From an uncultured Victivallales bacterium (GTDB lineage: Bacteria; Verrucomicrobiota; Lentisphaeria; Victivallales; UBA1829), in contig CAKUDG010000001.1 of assembly GCA_934644965.1 (NCBI GenBank), positions 186,001 through 250,000 on the forward strand: a stretch of 64,000 bases of DNA, given 5' to 3'. Shown piece by piece: positions 48,395-58,121 of the stretch; within the stretch, counting starts at the first letter, position 1; every line of letters begins with the position of its first letter. The notes beneath the pieces are model-generated. The model made no database searches and had not been told where the DNA came from. It worked only from the letters and a program-made list of their open reading frames with translations. The position numbers and the translations under genes are program-made.

Positions 48395-51076
48395 CTACAG
48401 CTTCAACGGCACCAGGGATTCCGGCAGACTCCCTTCCAGAGTCAGCTCCATGTCCTGAAGGAACCAGCTCGAGGCACGGTACAGCTGTTCTTCGGAAGTA
48501 CCCAGAATGGAAAGGGGCAGACTGTCTATCCTCAGCTGAGCCCTGCCGTCCAGAGGGCCGAACACCCGGAGCAGATCCTCCCCTTCAAATACAAATGTAT
48601 TCCCTCCCGCGTCACGGCCGTCAAGATAGCGCGGATCATTTTTCTCCTGCTGTGCCTCCTCACCCGGGGTCTCCTTCCCGGAGAGACGGAGACTCGGCAC
48701 CAGGCGCACACCGCCGCCATGGGAATATTTCAGCTTCACCGTGATCCGTTCCGGACGGAATCCCGTCATCAGCCAGGAAGGAAGAGCAAATCCGATTTCA
48801 TAGGAGAATCCCAGCTGGCAGGGCATGTCCGGATCCGGAACAATGCGGTTGGCTTTGATCACTCTCCCTGAAATCGTGTCCGCGGGAAAGAGCAGAATTC
48901 CCTTGCCCGGAATACGCACTCTGTTCTGCTCCGCTGTAACCTTCGCGGGAACGACAAGAATGCGCTTGCCCTGCAGAAGCGGTTCTCCATCCGCCTTCAA
49001 TCCGGAATCGGAATCCCCGAGCTGGGTCAGAAAGGCCAGATACGGGATTTCCCTGGAAAAGCCCGCCGCCATGGCTTCCCGCACGCTTTTGAGAAGCGTG
49101 TCGTTGAACACGGGTTCGCCGGAAGCAAGGACATAACTGCCGGAAGAATCCTTTTCCAGAGGAACGGTCCCCCCAGGAAAGACCGCGAAAGCCGACTCGC
49201 AGACCCAGTCTCCGGGAGCCTTCCACGGTTTCAGGGACCATCCTTCCTCCGTCAGCAGAAGTTCAGGAGACTCCCCTTCCGAAAACGCCCCTTCCCCCGA
49301 TACAAACGAAGGCGCACTGAAAAACATGAACTGACGGCTCGTCCGGGATGGAATGTTCAGTCCGTGAATGGATGGCTTCCCCGAATCCCCGGTCCGGAAC
49401 TCCGCGGGGGAAGCAGTCTGAATGGAAGGGCCGTGACTGAACCCCCCCTCCCCTCCCGCCGTCCCGAGCTCGCTTCCATAAGGAGTGTAGGACGCCGCTC
49501 CATTTTCTCCGCCCCCCCCATAAGAAGCGGGAGATCCGCCGTACGACGCTCCGAAAAGCGCCGCTAAATACCCCGGTCCCTCCGGAGGAATCAGCATGAA
49601 ACTGCCGCGTTCGCCTTCCGCGGCGATATCGACCTCCCGCGCGCCGGAAGCGAAATATGAAACGTAACTTTCCGTCAGCGGAACAGGCGAAAGATTCCGG
49701 ATCTGAATATCCGCAAGCAGCGATTCCCTGACCCCCACGGTTTCCCCGGCTTTCCGGAGAATGTGTCCCGTCATCAGTACGGCGCAGAGCCCCGCAGCCA
49801 GCCAGGAAAGCCCCGCACGCTTGAAAAGCGCCCCCGCCAGCAGAATCACGCCGATCAGCAGCAGATACAGAAAAAGCAGTCGGCGCACAACCGAAATCCG
49901 CGGAACGGAAAAACCCGTAAGTTTGTCCAGGGGCTCAACAAAGGAATTCCGTTCCGAATCGAAGTCCTGGCCGGCAAACAGGTACTTCAAAAGATTCTCC
50001 CAGGTGGCGCGGTCCGCTGAAAAATGCGTCTCCGACGGCGCGAAGGCAATCATTTTCACCGTACCCAGACCAAATGCGGATTCCCGGATCAGCGGCGCCG
50101 CATCCTGAGTCAGAAGGGTCACCCCCCTTCCCTTCGGCACGGAATCCAGGAAACGGACCCGCACTCCGGGGGGAAAGCCCTGAAAGTCCGGAAACAGTTC
50201 CTTCAAAGCCGGGATTTCCTCCGTCTCCCGCACACGGAGAGGTTCGACGGAAAGAAGCGCATTCAGCGGAGTCCCGGCCGCCTTGAGAATCGTGTCGGGA
50301 TCCGCAAACAGTAGACGCCCTCCGTTCGCGACATATTCCAATATGGCGGCATACACATCAGAATGGAATCTGGAGAAGTCCGGTTTGTAAACGATCAGCG
50401 CACGGTAATGTTCCAGCAGATTCCTGTCCACCGGCAGCGTGTGCGAAGAAAAGACCGTGGAGTAGAGTTTCCCTTTGAAGCCGGGCAGCTGGACAAACGC
50501 GCCCATGGATTCATCCCCGTCGTTCAGAATCGCGACCTGGGATTCTCTCGGACTGAGCAGGCGGATGTTGTATTCGCTTTCCTGGGAAAAAGGCAGGCGG
50601 TTCCCGTCAACAAACACCTCCGCATTGAATTTTTCGGAATTTTCAATCAGGAGCGGCATTTTATAGTCCACCACGGTCCGGGGGGGGATTTTCATGGTGC
50701 GGGAAAAAACATTCAGTTGCGGCGCCCCGTCCTGCGCGACCGAACGGACCACCACTTCATGCGCCCTGTCCCCGCTGTTTTCCACATGGCATTCAAAATT
50801 TCCCCATGCGTAACGGGACATGCGGAGCGTGAGTCCGGAACTGATCCTTGCGCGGGTGACACTCACATCCGCCGAATGCAGCGGCAATGGACTCCAGACG
50901 GAAAGGAAAAGCATCAGGAGAATTCCCCCCGCACCCCCTGCGGACACCCGGGGAAAGCAGAAAAAAAAGAAAGAACGGGAGCACCGGGAAACAAGAAGAA
51001 GAAGAAAACGGAGAAAAGCAGAACAGGATGAACCTGATGAGGGGGATGACGACGACTGCGGCGTTTTGATTATCAC
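48395..51076 (-). CDS. Large GldG-like auxiliary protein of the ABC system
   Basis: 893 residues from a GTG; the start is uncertain and an ATG at 50914 would give a signal-peptide-like start 'MLFLSVWSPLPLHSADV'. The exported N-terminal half has an Ig-like part and a flavodoxin/GATase-like part ('SSHTLPVDRNLLEHYRALIVYKPD', 'YVANGGRLLFADP'), as in the ABC_transp_aux/GldG family. Two membrane segments ('RRLLFLYLLLIGVILLAG', 'WLAAGLCAVLMTGHIL', about residues 408-450) are followed by a long Gly/Ser-rich region and more beta-rich sequence. It probably works with the ATPase and permease. Confidence 0.7.
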   Translation of the reverse strand: MIIKTPQSSSSPSSGSSCSAFLRFLLLLVSRCSRSFFFFCFPRVSAGGAGGILLMLFLSVWSPLPLHSADVSVTRARISSGLTLRMSRYAWGNFECHVENSGDRAHEVVVRSVAQDGAPQLNVFSRTMKIPPRTVVDYKMPLLIENSEKFNAEVFVDGNRLPFSQESEYNIRLLSPRESQVAILNDGDESMGAFVQLPGFKGKLYSTVFSSHTLPVDRNLLEHYRALIVYKPDFSRFHSDVYAAILEYVANGGRLLFADPDTILKAAGTPLNALLSVEPLRVRETEEIPALKELFPDFQGFPPGVRVRFLDSVPKGRGVTLLTQDAAPLIRESAFGLGTVKMIAFAPSETHFSADRATWENLLKYLFAGQDFDSERNSFVEPLDKLTGFSVPRISVVRRLLFLYLLLIGVILLAGALFKRAGLSWLAAGLCAVLMTGHILRKAGETVGVRESLLADIQIRNLSPVPLTESYVSYFASGAREVDIAAEGERGSFMLIPPEGPGYLAALFGASYGGSPASYGGGGENGAASYTPYGSELGTAGGEGGFSHGPSIQTASPAEFRTGDSGKPSIHGLNIPSRTSRQFMFFSAPSFVSGEGAFSEGESPELLLTEEGWSLKPWKAPGDWVCESAFAVFPGGTVPLEKDSSGSYVLASGEPVFNDTLLKSVREAMAAGFSREIPYLAFLTQLGDSDSGLKADGEPLLQGKRILVVPAKVTAEQNRVRIPGKGILLFPADTISGRVIKANRIVPDPDMPCQLGFSYEIGFALPSWLMTGFRPERITVKLKYSHGGGVRLVPSLRLSGKETPGEEAQQEKNDPRYLDGRDAGGNTFVFEGEDLLRVFGPLDGRAQLRIDSLPLSILGTSEEQLYRASSWFLQDMELTLEGSLPESLVPLKL

Positions 51077-51332
51077 GGCTCAGACTCTCCAATCAGCTGC
51101 AAGATCAATAAACAGACAGCGTTCCAAATTTCAGGGAGAAGAAAAAAATATCCCGCGGCCCGGCGGTTTCCCGGCAGGGACGGCCCACATTTCACACAAT
51201 ATAACTCTCCTTTCCGACATTGCCAGTATTTTTCATCATTTTATCACTATACTCCTTTGATAGTTTTCATTTCCGGGTGTATCGTAAATGGATAAAAATT
51301 TCGGAATCTCATTTGGACAAGGACAGGACAAA

Positions 51333-53060
51333 ATGTCAAAATTTCCCATTGAAACACTCAGGCACAGTGCGGCCCACGTGATGGCTGCCGCGGTTCAGGA
51401 ACTCTATCCGGATGCGAAATTCGATATCGGCCCCGCCACGGAGGACGGATTCTATTATGACTTCGATCTTTCCACCCGGCTCAGCGCGGAGGATCTGGAG
51501 AAAATCGAAGAGAAAATCGCGGAAATCGCAGCAAGGAAACTTCCGTTTGAAAGAATCGAAGTCCCGCGCGCGGAAGCACAGAAGCTCCTGGAAGACAAAC
51601 AGCAGCCGTATAAGCTCGAACGTCTGGCGGATATTCCCGAAGGGGAAGTCATCAGCATGTACCGCTGCGGAGATTTTCTGGATCTCTGCCGCGGTCCGCA
51701 TGTGGACAACACGTCCGAAATCGGCGCGGTCAAACTTCTGAGCGTTGCGGGTTCCTATTACCGCGGCAATGAAAAGAATCCCATGCTCCAGCGCATTTAC
51801 GGGACGGCGTTTCCGGACAGGAAGGAGCTCAAGGCGTATCTTGTCCGCATGGAAGAGGCAAAGAAACGCGATCACCGCAGACTCGGGAAGGACCTGGATC
51901 TGTTCAGTATTTCGGAAACCGTCGGTCCCGGGCTCGTGCTCTGGCATCCGAAAGGCGCCTTCATCCGCAATGTGATTGAAAGCTACTGGAGAGCGGAGCA
52001 CCTTGCGAACGGATACGATCTGCTGTACACGCCGCATATCGGGCGCAGCCAGCTCTGGGAAACCAGCGGGCACCTCGGGTTCTACCGGGAAAGCATGTAT
52101 TCTTCGATGCAGATCGACGAAATTGATTATTATGTCAAACCGATGAACTGCCCGTTCCATATCGAGATCTACAAGAGCCGGATCCGCTCGTACCGTGAAC
52201 TCCCGCTGCGCTGGGCGGAACTCGGGACGGTCTACCGCTATGAGAAAAGCGGCGTTCTCCACGGACTGCTCCGCGTCCGGGGCTTCACGCAGGATGATGC
52301 GCACATCATCTGCACCCCGGAACAGATTGAAAGTGAAATTGAGGAAGTGCTCCGTTTCTGTCTGAAGATCTGGAAGACCTTCGGGTTCAAGGAGATCAAG
52401 GCGTATCTTTCGACGCGTCCTGAGAAGGCGGTCGGGGATCCTGCGCGCTGGGAACAGGCGCAGTCCTCACTGGAGAACGCCATCCGCAGCAGCGGGCTGG
52501 CGTATGAAGTCGACGAGGGAGGCGGAGCCTTCTACGGGCCGAAAATCGACCTGAAAATCAAGGACGCGATCGGACGTGAATGGCAGACATCGACCATTCA
52601 GTTCGACTTCAATCTTCCCGAACGCTTCAAACTCTATTATGTCGGTGCGGACGGTCAGCATCATCAGCCGTACATGGTTCACCGGGCGCTGTTCGGCTCC
52701 CTGGAGCGCTTTTTCGGGATACTGGTGGAGCATTATGCGGGGGCGTTTCCGCTCTGGCTGGCTCCGGAACAGGTTCGCTTCATTCCGATTACGGAGCGTC
52801 AGCACGAATACTGTCTGAAAGCGGCGGCGGAGCTTCGGAAAGCAGGCTTCCAGGTGGAATGCGACATCCGGAGCGAAAGCATGGGAGCCAAGATCAAGGA
52901 TGCACGGAACCAGCGCATTCCCTTTCTTGCGGTTGCGGGAGACCGGGAAATGGAAACGGGAAGCTTCGCCATCCGTTCGAGGAGAGAAGACCAGCTTGGA
53001 CAGATGACGCTGGAAAGTTTTATCAAAAAACTTCAGGAAGAACTTGAAAAGCGTCTTTGA
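51333..53060 (+). CDS. thrS: Threonyl-tRNA synthetase lacking the TGS domain
   Basis: 575 residues from ATG 51333, with AAGGA 9 bases upstream; ATG 51288 would add 15. The protein begins directly with the editing domain ('LRHSAAHVMAAAV' HxxxH pair, 'DLCRGPHVDNT'), so the N-terminal TGS (N1) domain of most ThrS is missing. Catalytic motifs follow: zinc ligands in 'MNCPFHIEIY', class II motif 2 'RYEKSGVLHGLLRVRGFTQDDAHI', motif 3 'GSLERFFGIL', and the anticodon-binding domain. It charges tRNA-Thr and heads the infC-rpmI-rplT cluster. Confidence 0.95.
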   Translation: MSKFPIETLRHSAAHVMAAAVQELYPDAKFDIGPATEDGFYYDFDLSTRLSAEDLEKIEEKIAEIAARKLPFERIEVPRAEAQKLLEDKQQPYKLERLADIPEGEVISMYRCGDFLDLCRGPHVDNTSEIGAVKLLSVAGSYYRGNEKNPMLQRIYGTAFPDRKELKAYLVRMEEAKKRDHRRLGKDLDLFSISETVGPGLVLWHPKGAFIRNVIESYWRAEHLANGYDLLYTPHIGRSQLWETSGHLGFYRESMYSSMQIDEIDYYVKPMNCPFHIEIYKSRIRSYRELPLRWAELGTVYRYEKSGVLHGLLRVRGFTQDDAHIICTPEQIESEIEEVLRFCLKIWKTFGFKEIKAYLSTRPEKAVGDPARWEQAQSSLENAIRSSGLAYEVDEGGGAFYGPKIDLKIKDAIGREWQTSTIQFDFNLPERFKLYYVGADGQHHQPYMVHRALFGSLERFFGILVEHYAGAFPLWLAPEQVRFIPITERQHEYCLKAAAELRKAGFQVECDIRSESMGAKIKDARNQRIPFLAVAGDREMETGSFAIRSRREDQLGQMTLESFIKKLQEELEKRL

Positions 53061-53157
53061 CGCATTATCTTAATGCCTCATTCTCCGCAGGATGTCGGAG
53101 AGGGCGGTCTGCGGGCCGCCTTCAGCAACAGAGCATAAAAAAATGGAGGGCGCGATC

Positions 53158-53676
53158 ATCGCCAAGTTGCTCAAATCGAATGATAAGGTGTACGCCGAGC
53201 GCAATCTTCTCGTAATAGGTGCGAACGGCGAACAGCTCGGTGTGCTCAAACTTGCGGCGGCCTGTCAGGCGGCAAGGGATGCGAAACTGGATCTGGTGCT
53301 GGTTGCGGAGACGAGCGATCCGCCGGTCTGCAAAATCATGGACTTCGGCAAACTCTGCTATGAGCAGAAGAAGAAGCTGAAGGATCAGAAGAAAAACCAG
53401 TCTGCGCAGAAGGTGAAGGAAATCAAATTCCGTCTGCATATCGACACCCATGATTATTCCTTCAAGATCAAGCACGGGATCGAGTTTCTGCAGAGCGGCT
53501 GCAAACTCAAGATCACGCTGACTTTCAAAGGACGCGAAATGGCCCACACGGAAATGGGTTATGAACTGATCAATAAAATCATCGAGGATCTGAAAGAGGA
53601 CGGTGTTGTGGACAGTCCTCCGAAACTTCTCGGCAAAAGCATATGTCTGTCCCTCAATCCGAAGGGCAGCCACTGA
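53158..53676 (+). CDS. infC: Translation initiation factor IF-3, probably with AUC start
   Basis: 172 residues. The IF-3 N-domain starts 'AKLLKSNDKVYAERNLLVIG' and includes 'GEQLGVL' and 'PPVCKIMDFGKLCYEQ'; the C-domain has 'KEIKFRLHIDTHDYSFK' and 'TFKGREMAHTEMG'. No well-placed ATG exists: ATG 53143 lacks a ribosome site and ATG 53092 is adjacent to AGG. GGAGGG (53145-53150) instead lies 7 bases before an in-frame ATC at 53158 (4 before ATC 53155). A rare AUU/AUC start is the known basis of IF-3 self-control elsewhere. Confidence 0.85.
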   Translation: MAKLLKSNDKVYAERNLLVIGANGEQLGVLKLAAACQAARDAKLDLVLVAETSDPPVCKIMDFGKLCYEQKKKLKDQKKNQSAQKVKEIKFRLHIDTHDYSFKIKHGIEFLQSGCKLKITLTFKGREMAHTEMGYELINKIIEDLKEDGVVDSPPKLLGKSICLSLNPKGSH

Positions 53677-53734
53677 GGGCGGCCGGCATCTGCCCCCCCG
53701 GAGGAAGAACCCAGTAACAGAAGGAGACGAAACG

Positions 53735-53932
53735 ATGCCTAAAATGAAAACGAGGAAGTCGATCGCCAAGCGCGTGAAGCGGACCGCAAGCGGCCAGTAC
53801 AAGTTCAGCAAGCCCGGACGCAGGCACCTGATGACCGGCAAGGGCGGCAAAAGGAAACGCCAGCTCAGAAAAGACGGGGTTCTGTCCGCCGGCCAGGAAC
53901 AGAGACTCAAGAAAGCTCTGCCTTACGGCTGA
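53735..53932 (+). CDS. rpmI: 50S ribosomal protein L35
   Basis: 65 residues starting 'MPKMKTRKSIAKRVKRTASG', with 'KFSKPGRRHLMTGKGGKRKRQLRK', typical L35. AAGGAG precedes the ATG. The frame is open upstream but that stretch overlaps infC and is not L35. It sits between infC and rplT as in most bacteria. Confidence 0.95.
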   Translation: MPKMKTRKSIAKRVKRTASGQYKFSKPGRRHLMTGKGGKRKRQLRKDGVLSAGQEQRLKKALPYG

Positions 53933-53968
53933 AACAATCAACAGCGCTAATTCGGGAGATCATTTGAA

Positions 53969-54319
53969 ATGAGAGTCACAGCCGCAGTTCCTTCGAGAAA
54001 ACGCCGCAAACGGGCATTGGAAAGAGCCAAAGGTTTTTACGGTGCGAGCAGCAAGAGAATCCGTACCGTTTATGACGCCATAGACAAGGCGGATGCCCAT
54101 GCCTATGTCGGCCGCAAACAGAAAAAACGCCAGTACAGAAGACTCTGGACAGTCAGGATCAATGCCGCCTGCCGTCTTCAGGGCTTTTCCTACAGCAAAA
54201 TGATGAACGGTTTGAAGAAAGCCGGGATTCAGGTCAACAGGAAAGTGCTTGCGGATCTTGCGGTACAGGATCCGGCCGCCTTTACGGCTTTGCTTGAAAA
54301 AGCCAAAGCCGCCTGCTGA
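53969..54319 (+). CDS. rplT: 50S ribosomal protein L20
   Basis: 116 residues, standard length. The N-terminal basic tail 'AVPSRKRRKRALERAKGFYGA' and 'RRLWTVRINAACR', 'NGLKKAGI', 'NRKVLADLA' are the family blocks. L20 binds 23S rRNA in early assembly and represses this operon in several bacteria. A terminator follows. Confidence 0.97.
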   Translation: MRVTAAVPSRKRRKRALERAKGFYGASSKRIRTVYDAIDKADAHAYVGRKQKKRQYRRLWTVRINAACRLQGFSYSKMMNGLKKAGIQVNRKVLADLAVQDPAAFTALLEKAKAAC

Positions 54320-54351
54320 ATCCGTTGACCGGAACTGGAATTGTTCCCCTG

Positions 54352-54390
54352 CGCGGGCCGACTTTGAAGGGTTGGTCCGCGTTTTTTTTT
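54352..54390 (+). terminator. Terminator or attenuator between rplT and pheS
   Basis: CGCGGGCCGA (54352-54361) pairs with TTGGTCCGCG (54372-54381), 10 bp including two G-T pairs, followed by nine T (54382-54390). pheST transcription must either read through this site or start in the 200 bases beyond it. Confidence 0.8.
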
Positions 54391-54587
54391 ATGGTGATAC
54401 GGTGAAACACATTGACAGGAAGAATCTTTCATTGTCTTCTGCCCGGGACAAAGGGAGAGAAGAGGCAAAAAAGCGGAAGAAGGAGAAACGACCGCTTTGT
54501 CAAGGACTTTCCTCCCGCGTCCGGCATCGTCATCATGATTCACCGCTGATCCGCAGCCGTTGACCACAGCCAAGGAGATAATGGAAG

Positions 54588-55607
54588 ATGCTCGAAGAAC
54601 TTCTGAGCCGATTGAAAGAAATCACGGCGGAGGCGGAAGCCGCATTGAACGCGGCGAAAACCGAAGCGGATGTTGAAGGAGTGAAGAACCGGACCATCGG
54701 CAGGAACGGAGCCGTTACGGCGCTGTCGCCGATGATGGGGAAACTCCCTGCGGAGGACAAACGGGAAGCAGGGAAAGCCTTCAATGAAACGAAAACCTTT
54801 CTGCTGAATGCCCTGGAAGAGGCGCGGAAACGCTTTCAGGCCGAAGGGAAGGCCGGGGAACACATCGATGTGACTCTGCCAGGACGCAGATGGCCGATCG
54901 GACACAAACACCCTGTCAGCCAGGCCATCGACGAATGCTGTGAAATCTTCCGGCGGATGGGCTTCATCGCAGTCAGCGGACCGGAGCTGGAAACGGTATG
55001 GAACAACTTCGACGCGCTGAACGCACCGCTGAACCATCCCTCCCGCGATCCGCAGGACACGTTTTATCTTCCGGACGGGCGTCTTCTCCGCACCCACACC
55101 TCTCCCGTGCAGATCCGGACCATGATGAGCCGGAAGCCACCGGTGCGGATTGTCTCCCCCGGGCGCTGTTACCGGCGGGATACTCCGGATGCGACACACG
55201 GAGTCCATTTTCACCAGATTGAAGGTCTGTATATCGACAAGGATGTGTCTCTTGCGGATCTGAAGAGCACGCTGATTCAGTTTGCTTCCGAATATTTCGG
55301 GCAGAAACTCAACGTGCGGATGCGCCCGCACTTTTTCCCGTTCACGGAACCGAGTGTGGAATGCGACTTTTCCTGTGTGATGTGCGGCGGACGCGGCTGC
55401 CGCGTGTGCAAGAATTCAGGCTGGCTGGAAATTGCGGGTGCCGGGATGGTGAATCCGAAGGTGCTGCAGAACGTGGGATATGATCCGGAATCGGTGCAGG
55501 GATTTGCCTTCGGGTTCGGTCTGGAGCGTCTGGCCATGCTCAAACACAGGATCAACGATCTGCGGATCTTCTCGGAAAACGATCTGCGTTTTCTGAAACA
55601 GTTCTGA
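54588..55607 (+). CDS. pheS: Phenylalanyl-tRNA synthetase alpha subunit
   Basis: 339 residues. N-terminal coiled coil (1-90), then the class II core: 'GRRWPIGHKHPVSQAIDECCEIFRRMGF', motif 2 region 'PGRCYRRDTPDATHGVHFHQIEGL', 'PFTEPSVECDFSC' and motif 3 'GFGLERLAML'. A Cys pair 'VMCGGRGCRVC' near residue 265 may bind zinc, as in many bacterial PheS. AAGGAG is 10 bases before the ATG. pheT follows after 76 bases. Confidence 0.96.
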   Translation: MLEELLSRLKEITAEAEAALNAAKTEADVEGVKNRTIGRNGAVTALSPMMGKLPAEDKREAGKAFNETKTFLLNALEEARKRFQAEGKAGEHIDVTLPGRRWPIGHKHPVSQAIDECCEIFRRMGFIAVSGPELETVWNNFDALNAPLNHPSRDPQDTFYLPDGRLLRTHTSPVQIRTMMSRKPPVRIVSPGRCYRRDTPDATHGVHFHQIEGLYIDKDVSLADLKSTLIQFASEYFGQKLNVRMRPHFFPFTEPSVECDFSCVMCGGRGCRVCKNSGWLEIAGAGMVNPKVLQNVGYDPESVQGFAFGFGLERLAMLKHRINDLRIFSENDLRFLKQF

Positions 55608-55683
55608 GCAGGTGTTTTCATTCGCCGGAAAATCAAGGAAATCATCAAAAAAAACAATTCCAGCAGAAAGGTTTTGATCTGAT

Positions 55684-58080
55684 ATGAAACTCTCACTGGA
55701 CTGGCTGAGCCAATATGTGGAATTCAAACTTTCCCCCCGAGAGCTGGCGGATACGCTGACGATGGCCGGACTTGAGGTGGAGGAAATGGAAACTGTCGGA
55801 GCCGTTCCCGACGGAGTCGTCACGGCGAAGATACTTTCCCGCCGGAAGCATGAGAATTCCGACCATCTTTCCATCTGTGAAGTGGACAACGGGTCTGAAG
55901 TGCTTCAAATTGTCTGCGGCGCACCGAACTGCGATGCGGGGAACATCGTGCCCCTGGCCATGATCGGGACCGTCTTCCAGGACGGTGACGGGCAGTTCAC
56001 CATTAAAAAGGGGAAGATCCGCGGAGTGGAATCCTTCGGGATGATGTGCTCCGCGCGCGAACTCGGACTCGGAAACGATCATTCGGGGCTGATGATTCTT
56101 CCTCCGGAAACGAAACTCGGACTTCCGATGAAGGAACTGGTGAAGGCGGATACCGTCTATACGGTGGAAATCACGCCGAACCGTCCGGACTGGCTTTCGC
56201 ACTGGGGCGTGGCGAGAGACGTCTCGGCGCTCTGCGGCGGAGAACTCCGCTTCCCGGATTTTTCGGAGACGGCAAAGCTGGATGCACCGAAAACGGATCT
56301 GGTTACAGTGGAGGCCTGTGATCTCTGTCCGCAATACACGGGAAGAGTCATCCGCGGAGTGAAGGTCGGGGAGAGTCCGGAATGGATGAAGAAGGCGCTG
56401 AACGCTGTGGGGATCCGTCCGATCAACAACATTGTCGATATCACGAACTATGTCATGATGGAGCTGGGGGTGCCGCTGCATGCGTTTGACAGACGTTTCC
56501 TGAAAGACGGGAAAATCGTGGTCCGCCGCGCAAAGGACACGGAAAGCATTGTCGCGCTCGACGGAAAAACCTATCCTCTCAGTTCCGCGATGCTGGTCAT
56601 TGCGGACACGGAAAAACCCGTTGCCATCGCGGGAGTCATGGGCGGAGAATATTCCGGCATTCTGCCCGACACAACGGAAGTGGTTCTGGAAAGCGCCTTC
56701 TTTGACCCGGCCTCCATCCGGGCGACCTCGAAAAAACTCGGTCTTTCCAGCGACGCCTCCTATCGTTATGAGCGCGGTGTGGATCCGGAAATGGTCATTC
56801 CCGCCGGCCTCCGGGCTCTGCAGCTCATTCTGGAACTCGCCGGGGGTGACTATACCGCATATGGAGAGGCCGGAGCGGAGGAAAAAGCTCCGCCGCGCAG
56901 AATCAAAGCCGAATTCAAGCGCATCCGCAGTCTTCTCGGAATGGATGTGACCAACAGGGAGATCATCCATATTCTTGCGGGACTGGGCTTCCTGCCGTCG
57001 GAACCGACGGAGGAATCCTGTGTGTTCACGGTGCCCTCCTGGCGCGCCGCGGATGTCTCGGGAGTCGCGGATCTGGCAGAAGAGGTCGCACGCATTCACG
57101 GGCTGGACAAGCTGCCGGATCTGCCCATCCGCGCCATTCACGCCGATTTCGCCGATGATGCCTGCAGCATCTTTCAGAAACTGCGCGGGCAGCTCACCGC
57201 GGCCGGACTCGATGAATGCGTCAGCAACAGCATGATGGATGAAAAATCCGCCACGCAGGACGGATTCTTCCAGGCTCAGGATCTGATCCGCATGAACAAT
57301 CCCATCAGTCTGGATCTTGCTGTCATGCGGCCCTCGCTGCTGCCGGGAATGCTTGCAAACATCAAGCGCAACATTGCAAGAAAGAATACCGATCTGGCTC
57401 TCTTTGAAATCGGACGCGTTTTCTGTGCCGATTCCGGAAAATTCCCCGAGGAGCGCGACGAACTGGTCATCGCACTCACCGGACGCCGCCATCCCGAACG
57501 CTTTTCCGCCGAGCGAAGCGAACTCATGGATTTCTTCGACCTCAAGGGAATTCTGGAATCCGTCGCGGAGATCCGCAGACTTGAAAATGTGACGTTCGCT
57601 CCCGCTGAGGATCCGCGCTTTGTCAAAGGCGCCTGTGCCGAACTCCTGATCGACGGAAAACGCGCCGGCTTCCTCGGCGAAATCGCAGACTCTCTTTCCA
57701 GGGGAATGCATTTGCAGACTCCCCTTTACATCGCCGTCATTCAGTTGCCGGCTCTCCTCAATGCAAAGGAAAAATCGGCCTATTATCTGCCGATTTCGCA
57801 GTTCCCGGCAACCACGCGGGATGTGGCTTTCCTGGCTCCGCTTTCCATGGAAAACAAAACGGTCATCGACTTCATCAGAAAGGCGCATCTGCCGAATCTC
57901 GAATCCGTCGAACTCTTTGACATCTTTGCCGATTCCTCGCTCGGAAAAGACAGAAAAAGCATGGCCTACACCCTGATCTTCCGTTCCCCGGAGCGCACAC
58001 TCACGGATGCGGAAGTCAACAAAGCTCATGAAAAACTCAGGGCCAAGCTGCAGAAGGAGCTCGGTGTGGAACTGCGCTGA
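55684..58080 (+). CDS. pheT: Phenylalanyl-tRNA synthetase beta subunit
   Basis: 798 residues, normal length. Domains in order: B1 'MKLSLDWLSQYVE', EMAP/tRNA-binding fold ('SRRKHENSDHLSICEVD', 'VCGAPNCDAGNIVPLA'), B3/B4 editing region, B5 ('FKRIRSLLGMDVTNREII'), the catalytic-like core and the C-terminal anticodon-binding FDX domain ('YLPISQFPATTRDVAFL'). It works as (alpha-beta)2 with PheS. A same-length open frame on the opposite strand is a codon-bias shadow. Confidence 0.97.
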   Translation: MKLSLDWLSQYVEFKLSPRELADTLTMAGLEVEEMETVGAVPDGVVTAKILSRRKHENSDHLSICEVDNGSEVLQIVCGAPNCDAGNIVPLAMIGTVFQDGDGQFTIKKGKIRGVESFGMMCSARELGLGNDHSGLMILPPETKLGLPMKELVKADTVYTVEITPNRPDWLSHWGVARDVSALCGGELRFPDFSETAKLDAPKTDLVTVEACDLCPQYTGRVIRGVKVGESPEWMKKALNAVGIRPINNIVDITNYVMMELGVPLHAFDRRFLKDGKIVVRRAKDTESIVALDGKTYPLSSAMLVIADTEKPVAIAGVMGGEYSGILPDTTEVVLESAFFDPASIRATSKKLGLSSDASYRYERGVDPEMVIPAGLRALQLILELAGGDYTAYGEAGAEEKAPPRRIKAEFKRIRSLLGMDVTNREIIHILAGLGFLPSEPTEESCVFTVPSWRAADVSGVADLAEEVARIHGLDKLPDLPIRAIHADFADDACSIFQKLRGQLTAAGLDECVSNSMMDEKSATQDGFFQAQDLIRMNNPISLDLAVMRPSLLPGMLANIKRNIARKNTDLALFEIGRVFCADSGKFPEERDELVIALTGRRHPERFSAERSELMDFFDLKGILESVAEIRRLENVTFAPAEDPRFVKGACAELLIDGKRAGFLGEIADSLSRGMHLQTPLYIAVIQLPALLNAKEKSAYYLPISQFPATTRDVAFLAPLSMENKTVIDFIRKAHLPNLESVELFDIFADSSLGKDRKSMAYTLIFRSPERTLTDAEVNKAHEKLRAKLQKELGVELR

Positions 58081-58121
58081 AGGAATCACTCCCCTGAAAG
58101 AGGAGCGGATTCAGAGTCTTC

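Noticed and set aside
55693..58089. 798-residue open frame on the strand opposite pheT
   Set aside because: It mirrors pheT exactly; strong G/C bias at third positions keeps the antisense frame open. The protein is composition-biased and matches no family.
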